DNA from: Smithella sp.
GTDB taxonomy: Bacteria; Desulfobacterota; Syntrophia; Syntrophales; Smithellaceae
DNA: 8,170 nt
Assembly: GCA_012797505.1 (NCBI GenBank)
Contig: JAAZOZ010000282.1
Location: forward strand, 1-8,170
Direction of reading: 5' to 3'
Below are positions 1 to 6,138 of this stretch, piece after piece. Within the stretch, counting starts at the first letter, position 1; each line of letters opens with the position of its first letter. A program made the position numbers and the translations under genes. The notes below the pieces were generated by a model. It was not told the origin of the DNA and made no database searches. It saw only the letters and a list, made by a program, of their open reading frames with translations.

Positions 1-1
1 A

Positions 2-181
2 ATTGTCACCAGACTTCCGAAAGAATACAAGGGAAGCCTGCCGACCGTTGAGGAAATCGAAACGGAACTGGCTGCTCTGGCAGAACTCGAAAGTGCGACC
101 CGGATGAAGAAGAAAGCGGTTAATAAATCAGCGAGATCAAGGAAGAGCACGTCGTGTTCATCAGGAAAAAAGGAAAGATGA
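2..181 (+). CDS. Unidentified protein, C-terminal fragment (5' end outside window)
   Basis: Open from the left edge in frame 2 to a TGA at 179-181, 59 residues. I do not recognise the family. The first ~40 residues look like real protein: IVTRLPKEYKGSLPTVEEIE followed by an acidic, alanine- and leucine-rich helix (to about residue 33) and a basic patch MKKKAVNK at 35-42. After about residue 43 the translation turns into a low-quality Ser/Arg/Lys string (SARSRKSTSCSSGKK), which is typical of reading out of frame. A more protein-like open stretch begins at the same point in frame 1. The gene may therefore be broken or frameshifted near 122-135. It lies on the same strand as the cmr operon and ends about 110 bases before cmr1, so it may once have been part of the same transcript. 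No domain or function can be assigned. Confidence 0.4.
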   Translation: MVTRLPKEYKGSLPTVEEIETELAALAELESATRMKKKAVNKSARSRKSTSCSSGKKER

Positions 182-258
182 AGTTGGATGTATCAAAAGC
201 CGAAAGCCGCCGCGGCAACGTTGCCGGAATAGATAGAACAGATGATGTTTTGATATAA
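127..258 (+). pseudogene. Frame-1 open stretch, possible frameshifted end of the upstream gene
   Basis: Directly after two tandem stops (TAATAA, 121-126) frame 1 is open to a TAA at 256-258. It has protein-like content: EIKEEHVVFIRKKGKMKLDV at its start, then an Arg/Gly/Asp-containing tail ending TDDVLI. There is no good start codon at its beginning. The first internal ATG (178) would give only 26 residues, although a purine-rich AAAAAGGAAAG precedes it. The simplest reading is that this is the true C-terminus of the gene entering from the left, separated by an indel near 122-135, either a real mutation or an assembly error. The alternative is a small separate gene starting at GTG 154 or ATG 178. 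No family is recognised. Confidence 0.3.
213..226. repeat. 14-bp perfect palindrome CGGCAACGTTGCCG
   Basis: Perfect dyad symmetry without a spacer, 67 bases before the cmr1 start and ~28 bases before the candidate -10. It could be a regulator site, but it also lies inside the frame-1 open stretch, where it would encode part of RGNVAG. A chance origin cannot be excluded. Confidence 0.35.
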
Positions 259-259
259 G
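251..259 (+). promoter_or_regulatory. Candidate extended -10 promoter for the cmr operon
   Basis: TGATATAAG matches the extended -10 form TGnTATAAT with five of six bases in the hexamer. No convincing -35 is found 16-18 bases upstream (the region reads AGATAGA-like). Initiation near 266 would give a ~27-base leader carrying the cmr1 ribosome binding site. The operon could equally be read through from the upstream gene, because the gap is short and holds no terminator. Confidence 0.3.
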
Positions 260-276
260 CGGATTCAGAAAAGAAC

Positions 277-284
277 AGGAGGGA
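277..284 (+). promoter_or_regulatory. Strong ribosome binding site of cmr1
   Basis: AGGAGGGA, near-complete complement to the 16S rRNA tail, with 8 bases to the ATG at 293. It fixes the cmr1 start. Confidence 0.8.
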
Positions 285-292
285 AATTTTTT

Positions 293-1180
293 ATGTTCAA
301 CATTGCACGATTTAAAGACATCGAAAAGCGGGAATATGAATGCGAGATCGTCACGCCGCTTTTTCTGAGTGGGGCGGACCCGAAAAAGGCCGAGCTTCGC
401 GTGCCGCCGATCAAAGCGGCCATGCGGTTTTGGTGGCGGGCGCTGTATGGCAGCGACGACATTGAGGATATGGCAAAGAGAGAATCAGAAATCTTTGGTT
501 CAACAGAACAAAAATCGATCTTAAAAATACAAGTGATAGATAAAGCGTTGAATTTGTCGCAGGCGGAATTGGATAAAGGAAAATTTAACATTTATGAATA
601 CCTTGGTTATGGATATCGCGTGGGAAGGGACATTAAAACGTATTTTGCAGATGGTCGACTCAAAATTCAGATTACTTTCAAAAAAGCGGATCGCGACCAG
701 ATAATAAATGCACTTGGCTTTCTTATTTATTATGGTGGTTTGGGTTCCAAGTCCCGCAATGGTTTTGGTTGTCTGCATTGTGAGAATTTACAGTCCCCTC
801 TCTTCAATCATTTTAATAAAGGTTCGCTGAAAACTTTTACAGCATTATCCTCACAGGCTTTGTTATTCGATGGATTTAGTGAAAAATCAACATGGAAAGA
901 AGCGCTTGCTGAAGTGGGCGATGCCTATAAAAATGGACGTTTCGAACTAAAAAACAGTCGCATGGATAGATCTCTCATTGCAAAACCTTTTGCTCGCGAT
1001 CATTCAAGACATGCAAAGCCTTATTTTCTTCATGTAAGAAAGACCAATATGAACAAATACAAGGGGCAAATTCTTTATTTACCTTATGAGTATCATGAGG
1101 AAAGAAAACGCCAAGACTATTTCCGAGCGTGTCAGAGAATGAATAAATCACTAGAACAACATCTGGGAGGCGCCAAATGA
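293..1180 (+). CDS. cmr1: Cmr1, type III-B CRISPR RAMP subunit (3'-end cap of the crRNA complex)
   Basis: 295 residues. Cmr1 is a RAMP-family, RNA-binding subunit that, with Cmr6, caps the end of the Cmr complex distal to the crRNA 5' handle, where target RNA is first engaged. The N-terminal RAMP shows the family signature: EIVTPLFLSGADP (18-30), AELRVPPIKAAMRFWWRAL (33-51, with the RFWWR box at 45-49) and EIFGS (66-70). The glycine-rich loop GGLGSKSRNGFG is at 148-159. The second half follows the family pattern (WKEAL at 201-205, RSLIAKPFARDHSRHAKPY at 226-244, ILYLPYEYH at 260-268). The length fits the shorter two-RAMP members. The start is set by the ribosome binding site at 277-284. The stop overlaps the cas10 start (ATGA). 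The first ~60 codons are GC-rich (about 63% in 361-420), but bases ~480-1160 fall to about 27-37%, unlike neighbouring genes, which suggests a recombination seam within the gene. Confidence 0.95.
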   Translation: MFNIARFKDIEKREYECEIVTPLFLSGADPKKAELRVPPIKAAMRFWWRALYGSDDIEDMAKRESEIFGSTEQKSILKIQVIDKALNLSQAELDKGKFNIYEYLGYGYRVGRDIKTYFADGRLKIQITFKKADRDQIINALGFLIYYGGLGSKSRNGFGCLHCENLQSPLFNHFNKGSLKTFTALSSQALLFDGFSEKSTWKEALAEVGDAYKNGRFELKNSRMDRSLIAKPFARDHSRHAKPYFLHVRKTNMNKYKGQILYLPYEYHEERKRQDYFRACQRMNKSLEQHLGGAK

Positions 1181-3879
1181 GCTGGAAAAAACCCGACATC
1201 TCATACTGGAACAACAAGTTTGCGGCCTGGTGGCATGATCCCATCGATAAAGCTTTTGATATCCAGAAACACGAATCGCGCGCAGCGGCCTATTTGCAGA
1301 TATTTGGCCTGGACAGACCCAATGATGAATTCTGGAAAATGGCGGACGCCATTGCAGCAGGGTTTGAACGCGGCCAGGTTCCCACCTATAGCGCTGATGA
1401 GCATAAAAACGGCGCGGTGGATTTCACCCGGATGCCCGTGATTACTCATCCTACGTCGGACAAAGCCCATTTAAAAATTGTGCTTGACGGTAAAAACGCA
1501 GACAGCATTCATGTCGAAACTACTGAATATTTGAAAAAACTGATCGGCATGGAGGCCAGTCCAACAGATTATGCCGGGCGCTTTAAGGATAACGAAGAAC
1601 GGTTCGCCTTATCCCGGCTGCTTTATACACATCTTGTTTTGCGTTTCATGCTGGCGGAAAAAAACATCGGGGGGCTGGGCGCGCTATGGCACCGGCTGCC
1701 CGCGGATTCCCGTTTTCCCGATCATTCCATCTGGCAGCACAACGGCCTTTGCTCGGCCATATACTCCTGCATCGAAATGGCCGGAAAACCTGATGACGTG
1801 GGATTGCTTGTGTTTTCCATCACACCCGTCCAGGGTTTTATCGCCCGTGCGCGGAAAATGCGTGATTTCTGGACGGGCTCTGTTGTTCTTTCCTGGCTGG
1901 CATTTGAGGGAATCCGCTGGATTATTGAGAATCTGGGCGCCGATCATATCTTGTATCCTTCGCTTATCGATCAGCCACTGGTCAATGCCTATCTGGAAAA
2001 AGAATGGTCTGTGTCAAATGCGTTCAAGCCTGAGTTATGGAAAAAGCAAACCAGTGAAATTGCCAGCTTGCCCAACAAGTTTTTGTTCTTGGCGCCTTTC
2101 GGCCAGGCGCAAGAAATAGCGGCTGAGATCAAAAAGGCAATCCATGAACGATGGAGTAAACTTTCCGCCATGACGCTTGAGTATCTGGCCGAAAAGAAAG
2201 GCCTGGTCAAAGACGAAATAAATTACCTGCAAAAAATGTTTGACCGGCAAACCAGTCATTTTTGGGAATACCAGTGGGCGGCAGCGCGGCTCGTTGACCA
2301 CGGGGACAAAGAAGAATTGGCCGGACTACTCGATGAAACAGCCTTTTCAAGACAGTTCGCTTATCTCAACGCCATTTATCCGATTTTGGAAAAGAAAGGC
2401 TATTCAAAGGAAAATGCCAGTCGCGGCATTTTATATTCAACGAGTCACCACCTGACGCAATCCGCCCTTGCCGCGGAGAAATTCCGGAGAGTAACGCGTC
2501 TTAATGAAGAACCGGGTGAAAAATGCCGGATGTGCGGCGAATTTGAAGTTTTGCATGGCAGCGGCTGGACAGGCGAAGCGGCATCCGAATACAAACAAAA
2601 TGTGGACGACTTTTGGAATAAATTTCTCAATGACGATGACTTCAAAGAAAAGGAACGCCTCTGTGCCATATGTTTCATTAAACGCTATGCGCCCAGAGTT
2701 TTGAAAAAAGACAAAGATCACGTTTTGAATAATGTTTTTGGTGACGCGGATTCCTTTCCATCCACAACCGAAATGGCGCTGCGGCCTTATTTCAAAAGGC
2801 GAAACATAAAAGAAGCCAAGCGAATGAAAGATATTGCGCAAAACCTTCATGAAAACGAAGAAGATAAGGTAAGGGGCGAAAAGGTCAAAGACACGGACAA
2901 GTATTACGCCATACTGATGATGGACGGCGACAATATGGGGAAACTGATTAACGGTGAAATGATCGCATCGCAGTGGCAAGGGATTATGCACCCGGAGATC
3001 ACAGCGCGCTTGATGGAAAAGCAGTATGATTCTTTATACAGAGATGCCTGGCGAAAGATTTATGCCGATGCGACCCTGAATAAACGCCTGGTGACGCCCG
3101 CGATTCACGCGGCGATATCCGAGGCTCTGGGCGATTTTTCGATCTATGGCGTTGCGCCGATTATTGAGAAGAACAACGGCCGTCTGATTTATGCGGGCGG
3201 CGACGACGTTTGCGCCTTCCTGCCCGCGCAAAACGCATTATCCGCCGCGCGGGAAATTAAAGATTATTATACCTCTACGTTTCGCCTAATCGCTCAGGAC
3301 AGGCAATCGCAAGAGATTAAAGATGACTGGAAGCCTCAGCCGGGCAAACTCTCTGTAAATTTGGGAAAGGGTGAGGAAATATCCATATCGGCCGCAATTC
3401 TGATCTGCCATCACAAGGAAAGTCTGACACAGATGATCGCAAGCGCTCAGAGCCTGCTGAAAAGCGAAGCCAAAGACAAAGCGGGGCGAAACGCCTGCGC
3501 GGTGGAATATCGAAAAAGGCACGGCGGTTCCCGTGTCTTCACTCGAAAATGGGATGATGTCGGATGGGCAGCTTTTGAGAATGTCCAGCGGATTACAGGC
3601 GGCGGAGAGCGGGAATTGTCCCATTCTCTGCTGTATCGCCTTGAAACGCTGCGTCCCGGCATAGAAGCGATTATCGGAAGCAACGTAAATGTTGAAGAGA
3701 ATCTGAATTCTTTTATCGCGAAACAAATTGAACGGTCAGGCGCTAAATTATCCAGGCCGCCGGAAGAAGTTGCCAGATGGGTAACGCAAATTGTTTGGGA
3801 CCAGAAAAAATTCAGTCCTGAAGGTTTGCTGATTGCGGGATTTTTGAGCGGGGAGGTCGAAAATGATGAACTGGTATGA
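1177..3879 (+). CDS. cas10: Cas10/Cmr2, signature large subunit with HD nuclease and GGDD cyclase domains
   Basis: 900 residues. Cas10 is the large subunit of type III effectors. On target RNA binding its HD domain can cut ssDNA and its palm domain makes cyclic oligoadenylates from ATP. Seen in order: an N-terminal HD region with WWHDPIDKAF (18-27; H20-D21) and H32; LPADSRFPDHSIWQHNG (174-190), the conserved Cmr2 block with further histidines; the first palm, starting SITPVQGFIARARKMRDFWTGS (214-235); a zinc-finger-like pair CRMC (450-453) and CAIC (496-499); and the second palm with MMDGDNMGK (581-589) and AGGDDV (673-678, the GGDD metal-binding loop). All key motifs are intact, so both activities are plausible. 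The start overlaps the cmr1 stop as ATGA and has GGGAGG at 1165-1170, 6 bases upstream. The last 17 bases overlap cmr3. GC is typical of the operon. No Csm6/Csx1-type effector to receive the signal is present in the window. Confidence 0.97.
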   Translation: MSWKKPDISYWNNKFAAWWHDPIDKAFDIQKHESRAAAYLQIFGLDRPNDEFWKMADAIAAGFERGQVPTYSADEHKNGAVDFTRMPVITHPTSDKAHLKIVLDGKNADSIHVETTEYLKKLIGMEASPTDYAGRFKDNEERFALSRLLYTHLVLRFMLAEKNIGGLGALWHRLPADSRFPDHSIWQHNGLCSAIYSCIEMAGKPDDVGLLVFSITPVQGFIARARKMRDFWTGSVVLSWLAFEGIRWIIENLGADHILYPSLIDQPLVNAYLEKEWSVSNAFKPELWKKQTSEIASLPNKFLFLAPFGQAQEIAAEIKKAIHERWSKLSAMTLEYLAEKKGLVKDEINYLQKMFDRQTSHFWEYQWAAARLVDHGDKEELAGLLDETAFSRQFAYLNAIYPILEKKGYSKENASRGILYSTSHHLTQSALAAEKFRRVTRLNEEPGEKCRMCGEFEVLHGSGWTGEAASEYKQNVDDFWNKFLNDDDFKEKERLCAICFIKRYAPRVLKKDKDHVLNNVFGDADSFPSTTEMALRPYFKRRNIKEAKRMKDIAQNLHENEEDKVRGEKVKDTDKYYAILMMDGDNMGKLINGEMIASQWQGIMHPEITARLMEKQYDSLYRDAWRKIYADATLNKRLVTPAIHAAISEALGDFSIYGVAPIIEKNNGRLIYAGGDDVCAFLPAQNALSAAREIKDYYTSTFRLIAQDRQSQEIKDDWKPQPGKLSVNLGKGEEISISAAILICHHKESLTQMIASAQSLLKSEAKDKAGRNACAVEYRKRHGGSRVFTRKWDDVGWAAFENVQRITGGGERELSHSLLYRLETLRPGIEAIIGSNVNVEENLNSFIAKQIERSGAKLSRPPEEVARWVTQIVWDQKKFSPEGLLIAGFLSGEVENDELV

Positions 3880-4813
3880 TTTTACGCCACAAGACACGTT
3901 ATTTTTTCGTGGAGCCGAACCGGCCGTTATGGGCGAAAGCCACGCGGCTTCCATGATCTTCCCGCCGCCTGCGCATACCATTGCCGGCGCAATGCGCACG
4001 GCGGTTCTGGCGCAGCATGGCATAGATTATAAGCAATATAATGCAGGGGGGGTGCCTCCCGAGCATGATGCCGTCATCAGTATTGTAGGGAAGTCTGGAG
4101 ATGAAAGCCCCTTTAGTATTGTGGGGCCGTTTTTTCGTCGCGACGGAACAATCTGGGTTCCCTGTCCCTGTATCTGGTTTTCCGCTAAAAAAGAAAAGGC
4201 GTCAAGGAAGCGGAAAATAGCGATCAGCGCGCCGATAGGAAAAACCGCGCTGTTAAAAACGGCGGCAATGGAAAATTTATACTGGGCGAAGGGGCGAGAG
4301 CTTGAATCATTGGGCGGCTCTTGGGTTTGTCTTGATGAACTGTGCAGCCGGTCTGAAGAAAAAACGATCCTTGAAAACGGCGATTTCTTCACCAGTGAAA
4401 TCCACACGGGCATTGCTCTGGATGTCCAAAACAGCCGCCGCACCGCGAGAAAGAGTCACTTGTATTCGTTTGTCCACGCCAGATTGCATGAAGGTGTGTC
4501 TCTGGCGTTCGGCGTTACACAAAAGTTGCCGCTTCCCGAACGCGGAATACTTAAGCTGGGCGCCGAACAGCGTTTCGGCGAATACAGGCAATTGCGTAAA
4601 ATGGAGCTACCGAAAGGCAATTCCAAGTTGTTCATGACGCTTTCCACACTGCCGGCCGACGAGCAGGCCAATCAGCATTGTATTGCGTCAGGGCGGCCTC
4701 ATTATTACGGCGGATGGGATCTGCACAGGAGATTTCACAAACCGATGAAAGGCTACTTTCCAGCGGGAAGCGTGTTTCAAAAACAAATTAACGATAATTG
4801 CATAGAATTATAG
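3863..4813 (+). CDS. cmr3: Cmr3, type III-B CRISPR RAMP subunit holding the crRNA 5' handle
   Basis: 316 residues. Cmr3 is a Cas5-like RAMP that binds the crRNA 5' tag and pairs with Cas10 at the foot of the complex. The N-terminus has the family signature YDFTPQDTLFFRGAEPAVMG (5-24) and FPPPAHTIAGAMRTAVL (33-49). LGAEQRFGEYR (232-242) matches the usual GGE-R region with A in place of the second G. GRPHYYGGWDL (277-287) and KPMKGYFPAGSVF (293-305) form the typical C-terminal block. Only 11 residues follow PAGSVF, ending in TAG, whereas family members commonly continue for one or two more strands with a glycine-rich loop, so the protein may be slightly truncated. Two ATGs (3863 and 3866) are both served by GGGAGG at 3851-3856 (spacers 6 and 9), so a start at MNWYDF is equally possible. 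The start overlaps the cas10 end by 17 or 14 bases, implying translational coupling. Confidence 0.93.
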   Translation: MMNWYDFTPQDTLFFRGAEPAVMGESHAASMIFPPPAHTIAGAMRTAVLAQHGIDYKQYNAGGVPPEHDAVISIVGKSGDESPFSIVGPFFRRDGTIWVPCPCIWFSAKKEKASRKRKIAISAPIGKTALLKTAAMENLYWAKGRELESLGGSWVCLDELCSRSEEKTILENGDFFTSEIHTGIALDVQNSRRTARKSHLYSFVHARLHEGVSLAFGVTQKLPLPERGILKLGAEQRFGEYRQLRKMELPKGNSKLFMTLSTLPADEQANQHCIASGRPHYYGGWDLHRRFHKPMKGYFPAGSVFQKQINDNCIEL

Positions 4814-4817
4814 GAGG
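4812..4817 (+). promoter_or_regulatory. Ribosome binding site of cmr4, overlapping the cmr3 stop
   Basis: AGGAGG, 6 bases before the ATG at 4824. Its first two bases are the last two of the cmr3 TAG stop (4811-4813), so ribosomes ending cmr3 stop right on the cmr4 initiation site. Confidence 0.75.
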
Positions 4818-4823
4818 ACTACC

Positions 4824-5726
4824 ATGTTGAAAAGAGACGTATTTTCCATTTGCACATTTTACGCCGTATCACCCATTCATTCAGGAAGCGGAGCATCCTT
4901 TGCCGCCGTTGACCTTCCGATTCAGCGCGAACGACACACGCATTGGCCGCATGTTCAGGCGTCGGGGGTTAAAGGGGCCATGCGCGCGCATTATCGAGAT
5001 TTTGCGGAGAAAAAATCCCTAATTAATTTCTTGTTCGGTTACGATAAAGCCGACAAAGATCATCACGTGGAGTATTTCAAAAATGATGAACAAAAGCAGA
5101 AAGTGGACGATAATTTTCCGGGCGCCGTATCTTTTTCAGACGCAAAACTTCTCGCCTTTCCAATTCGCTCCAATGTCGCGCCGTTTGTTTGGGTGACATG
5201 CCCGGCTGTTTTGAAAAGATTGAGCAATGACTTGGTTTTTTCCGGTCTGCAACCAATCAATGATATTGAGAAAGTTCCGGCAAAAGACGAAGTCGCGTTC
5301 TGTCTATCCGGCGGCATCTCCGGGAACGTCATTCTGGAAGACATGGTCGTAAACGTCCAGGAAGGCGACATACCCAATCCCATTCCCAAAGAATTTCCCG
5401 ATTTGGGCAAATTCCTGTTGGTTTCGGATGAGGTTTTTAAATACGCGGTTGAGTCCTGCACGGAAATCCAGACCCAGATTAAAATTAATTCCGAAACCGG
5501 CACTGCAGAACCCGGCGCATTGCGCTACCAGGAGTTGCTGCCGGCCGATACAGTCCTCTACTCCGTTGTTTACTACAGCCACGCCGTTTTCGATAATACC
5601 CTGCAATCTAAAACCATTCGCGGCCATGTTGAAGACGTCATAAAAGATTTTATCCAAATCGGCGGCGATGAAACATTGGGCCGGGGTATCTGTAAAATCA
5701 ACTGGATTGCCGGAGGTGCACAATGA
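4824..5726 (+). CDS. cmr4: Cmr4, type III-B backbone RAMP and target-RNA nuclease
   Basis: 300 residues, the usual family length. Cmr4 (Cas7 group) is present in several copies in the complex, lines the crRNA and cuts bound target RNA at 6-nt intervals. The N-terminus reads VSPIHSGSGASFAAVDLPIQ (15-34) then RERHTHWPHVQASGVKGAMR (35-54). Aligned by eye with archaeal Cmr4, D30 in VDLPIQRE occupies the position of the catalytic aspartate (D26 in Pyrococcus furiosus), and H19 matches the conserved histidine. The C-terminus carries the RAMP glycine-rich loop GGDETLGRG (280-288). The target-RNA cutting site therefore looks intact. The gene follows cmr3 after 10 bases and its stop overlaps the cmr5 start as ATGA. 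Confidence 0.96.
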   Translation: MLKRDVFSICTFYAVSPIHSGSGASFAAVDLPIQRERHTHWPHVQASGVKGAMRAHYRDFAEKKSLINFLFGYDKADKDHHVEYFKNDEQKQKVDDNFPGAVSFSDAKLLAFPIRSNVAPFVWVTCPAVLKRLSNDLVFSGLQPINDIEKVPAKDEVAFCLSGGISGNVILEDMVVNVQEGDIPNPIPKEFPDLGKFLLVSDEVFKYAVESCTEIQTQIKINSETGTAEPGALRYQELLPADTVLYSVVYYSHAVFDNTLQSKTIRGHVEDVIKDFIQIGGDETLGRGICKINWIAGGAQ

Positions 5727-6127
5727 GAACAATGGCACAAAAAAGGGCTAAATATGCTCTGGAAAAAGTTCTGCAAAGTATGCAGCGAATATCCGATAAG
5801 GATAAATTTTCATCCTTTACAGCCGGAGCGCCAGCGATGATCCTCCAAAATGGTTTTGGTCAAACACTTGCTTTCTGGCTTACAAAAGGAACAAAGAACG
5901 GTCGCATAGATAGTAATGATAAACATATAATTTTGTTTGATATTGTTAAAGATTGGCTGTCATTGCAAGATGGAGATACCCGAAACAACTTCGCAATTGC
6001 CGGTGATCGGGTGGATTTGATGCGTCAAATTTCCGCGATGAATCAAAATCAATTTCTTTCGGTTCAAATTGAGACTTTGGCTCTACTCGAATGGGTGAAG
6101 CGATTTGCAAATGCAGACTTGGAATAA
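5723..6127 (+). CDS. cmr5: Cmr5, type III-B small alpha-helical subunit
   Basis: 134 residues, typical for the family. Cmr5 is an all-helical small subunit (Cas11 type) that forms the inner filament against Cmr4 and the target strand. Recognisable blocks are AQKRAKYALEKVLQSMQ (5-21), AGAPAMILQNGFGQTLAFWL (34-53) and ETLALLEWVKRFA (117-129), the last two being characteristic of Cmr5. No catalytic residues are expected. The start at 5723 (ATGA overlap with the cmr4 stop) has GGAGGT at 5712-5717 with a 5-base spacer. A second in-frame ATG at 5732 gives MAQKR but would sit 14 bases from that site, so the first is preferred. The gene is strikingly AT-rich (about 28% GC in 5881-5940) compared with cmr4 before it. 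Confidence 0.93.
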   Translation: MRTMAQKRAKYALEKVLQSMQRISDKDKFSSFTAGAPAMILQNGFGQTLAFWLTKGTKNGRIDSNDKHIILFDIVKDWLSLQDGDTRNNFAIAGDRVDLMRQISAMNQNQFLSVQIETLALLEWVKRFANADLE

Positions 6128-6132
6128 AGGAG
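6126..6132 (+). promoter_or_regulatory. Ribosome binding site deciding the cmr6 start
   Basis: AAAGGAG with 6 bases to the ATG at 6139. It overlaps the cmr5 stop (6125-6127). It argues against the earlier in-frame ATG at 6091, which lies inside cmr5 and lacks such a site. Confidence 0.75.
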
Positions 6133-6138
6133 ATTGTC

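Noticed and set aside
265..591. Minus-strand open frame over the start of cmr1
   Set aside because: It lies opposite the well-supported cmr1 with no ribosome binding site and a composition typical of a shadow frame. The other long antisense frames (for example under cas10 at 2437-2991 and 3286-3726) were rejected for the same reason.
6091..6138. Earlier in-frame ATG that would extend Cmr6 by 16 residues
   Set aside because: It lies within cmr5 and has no ribosome binding site, while ATG 6139 has AAAGGAG at ideal spacing.
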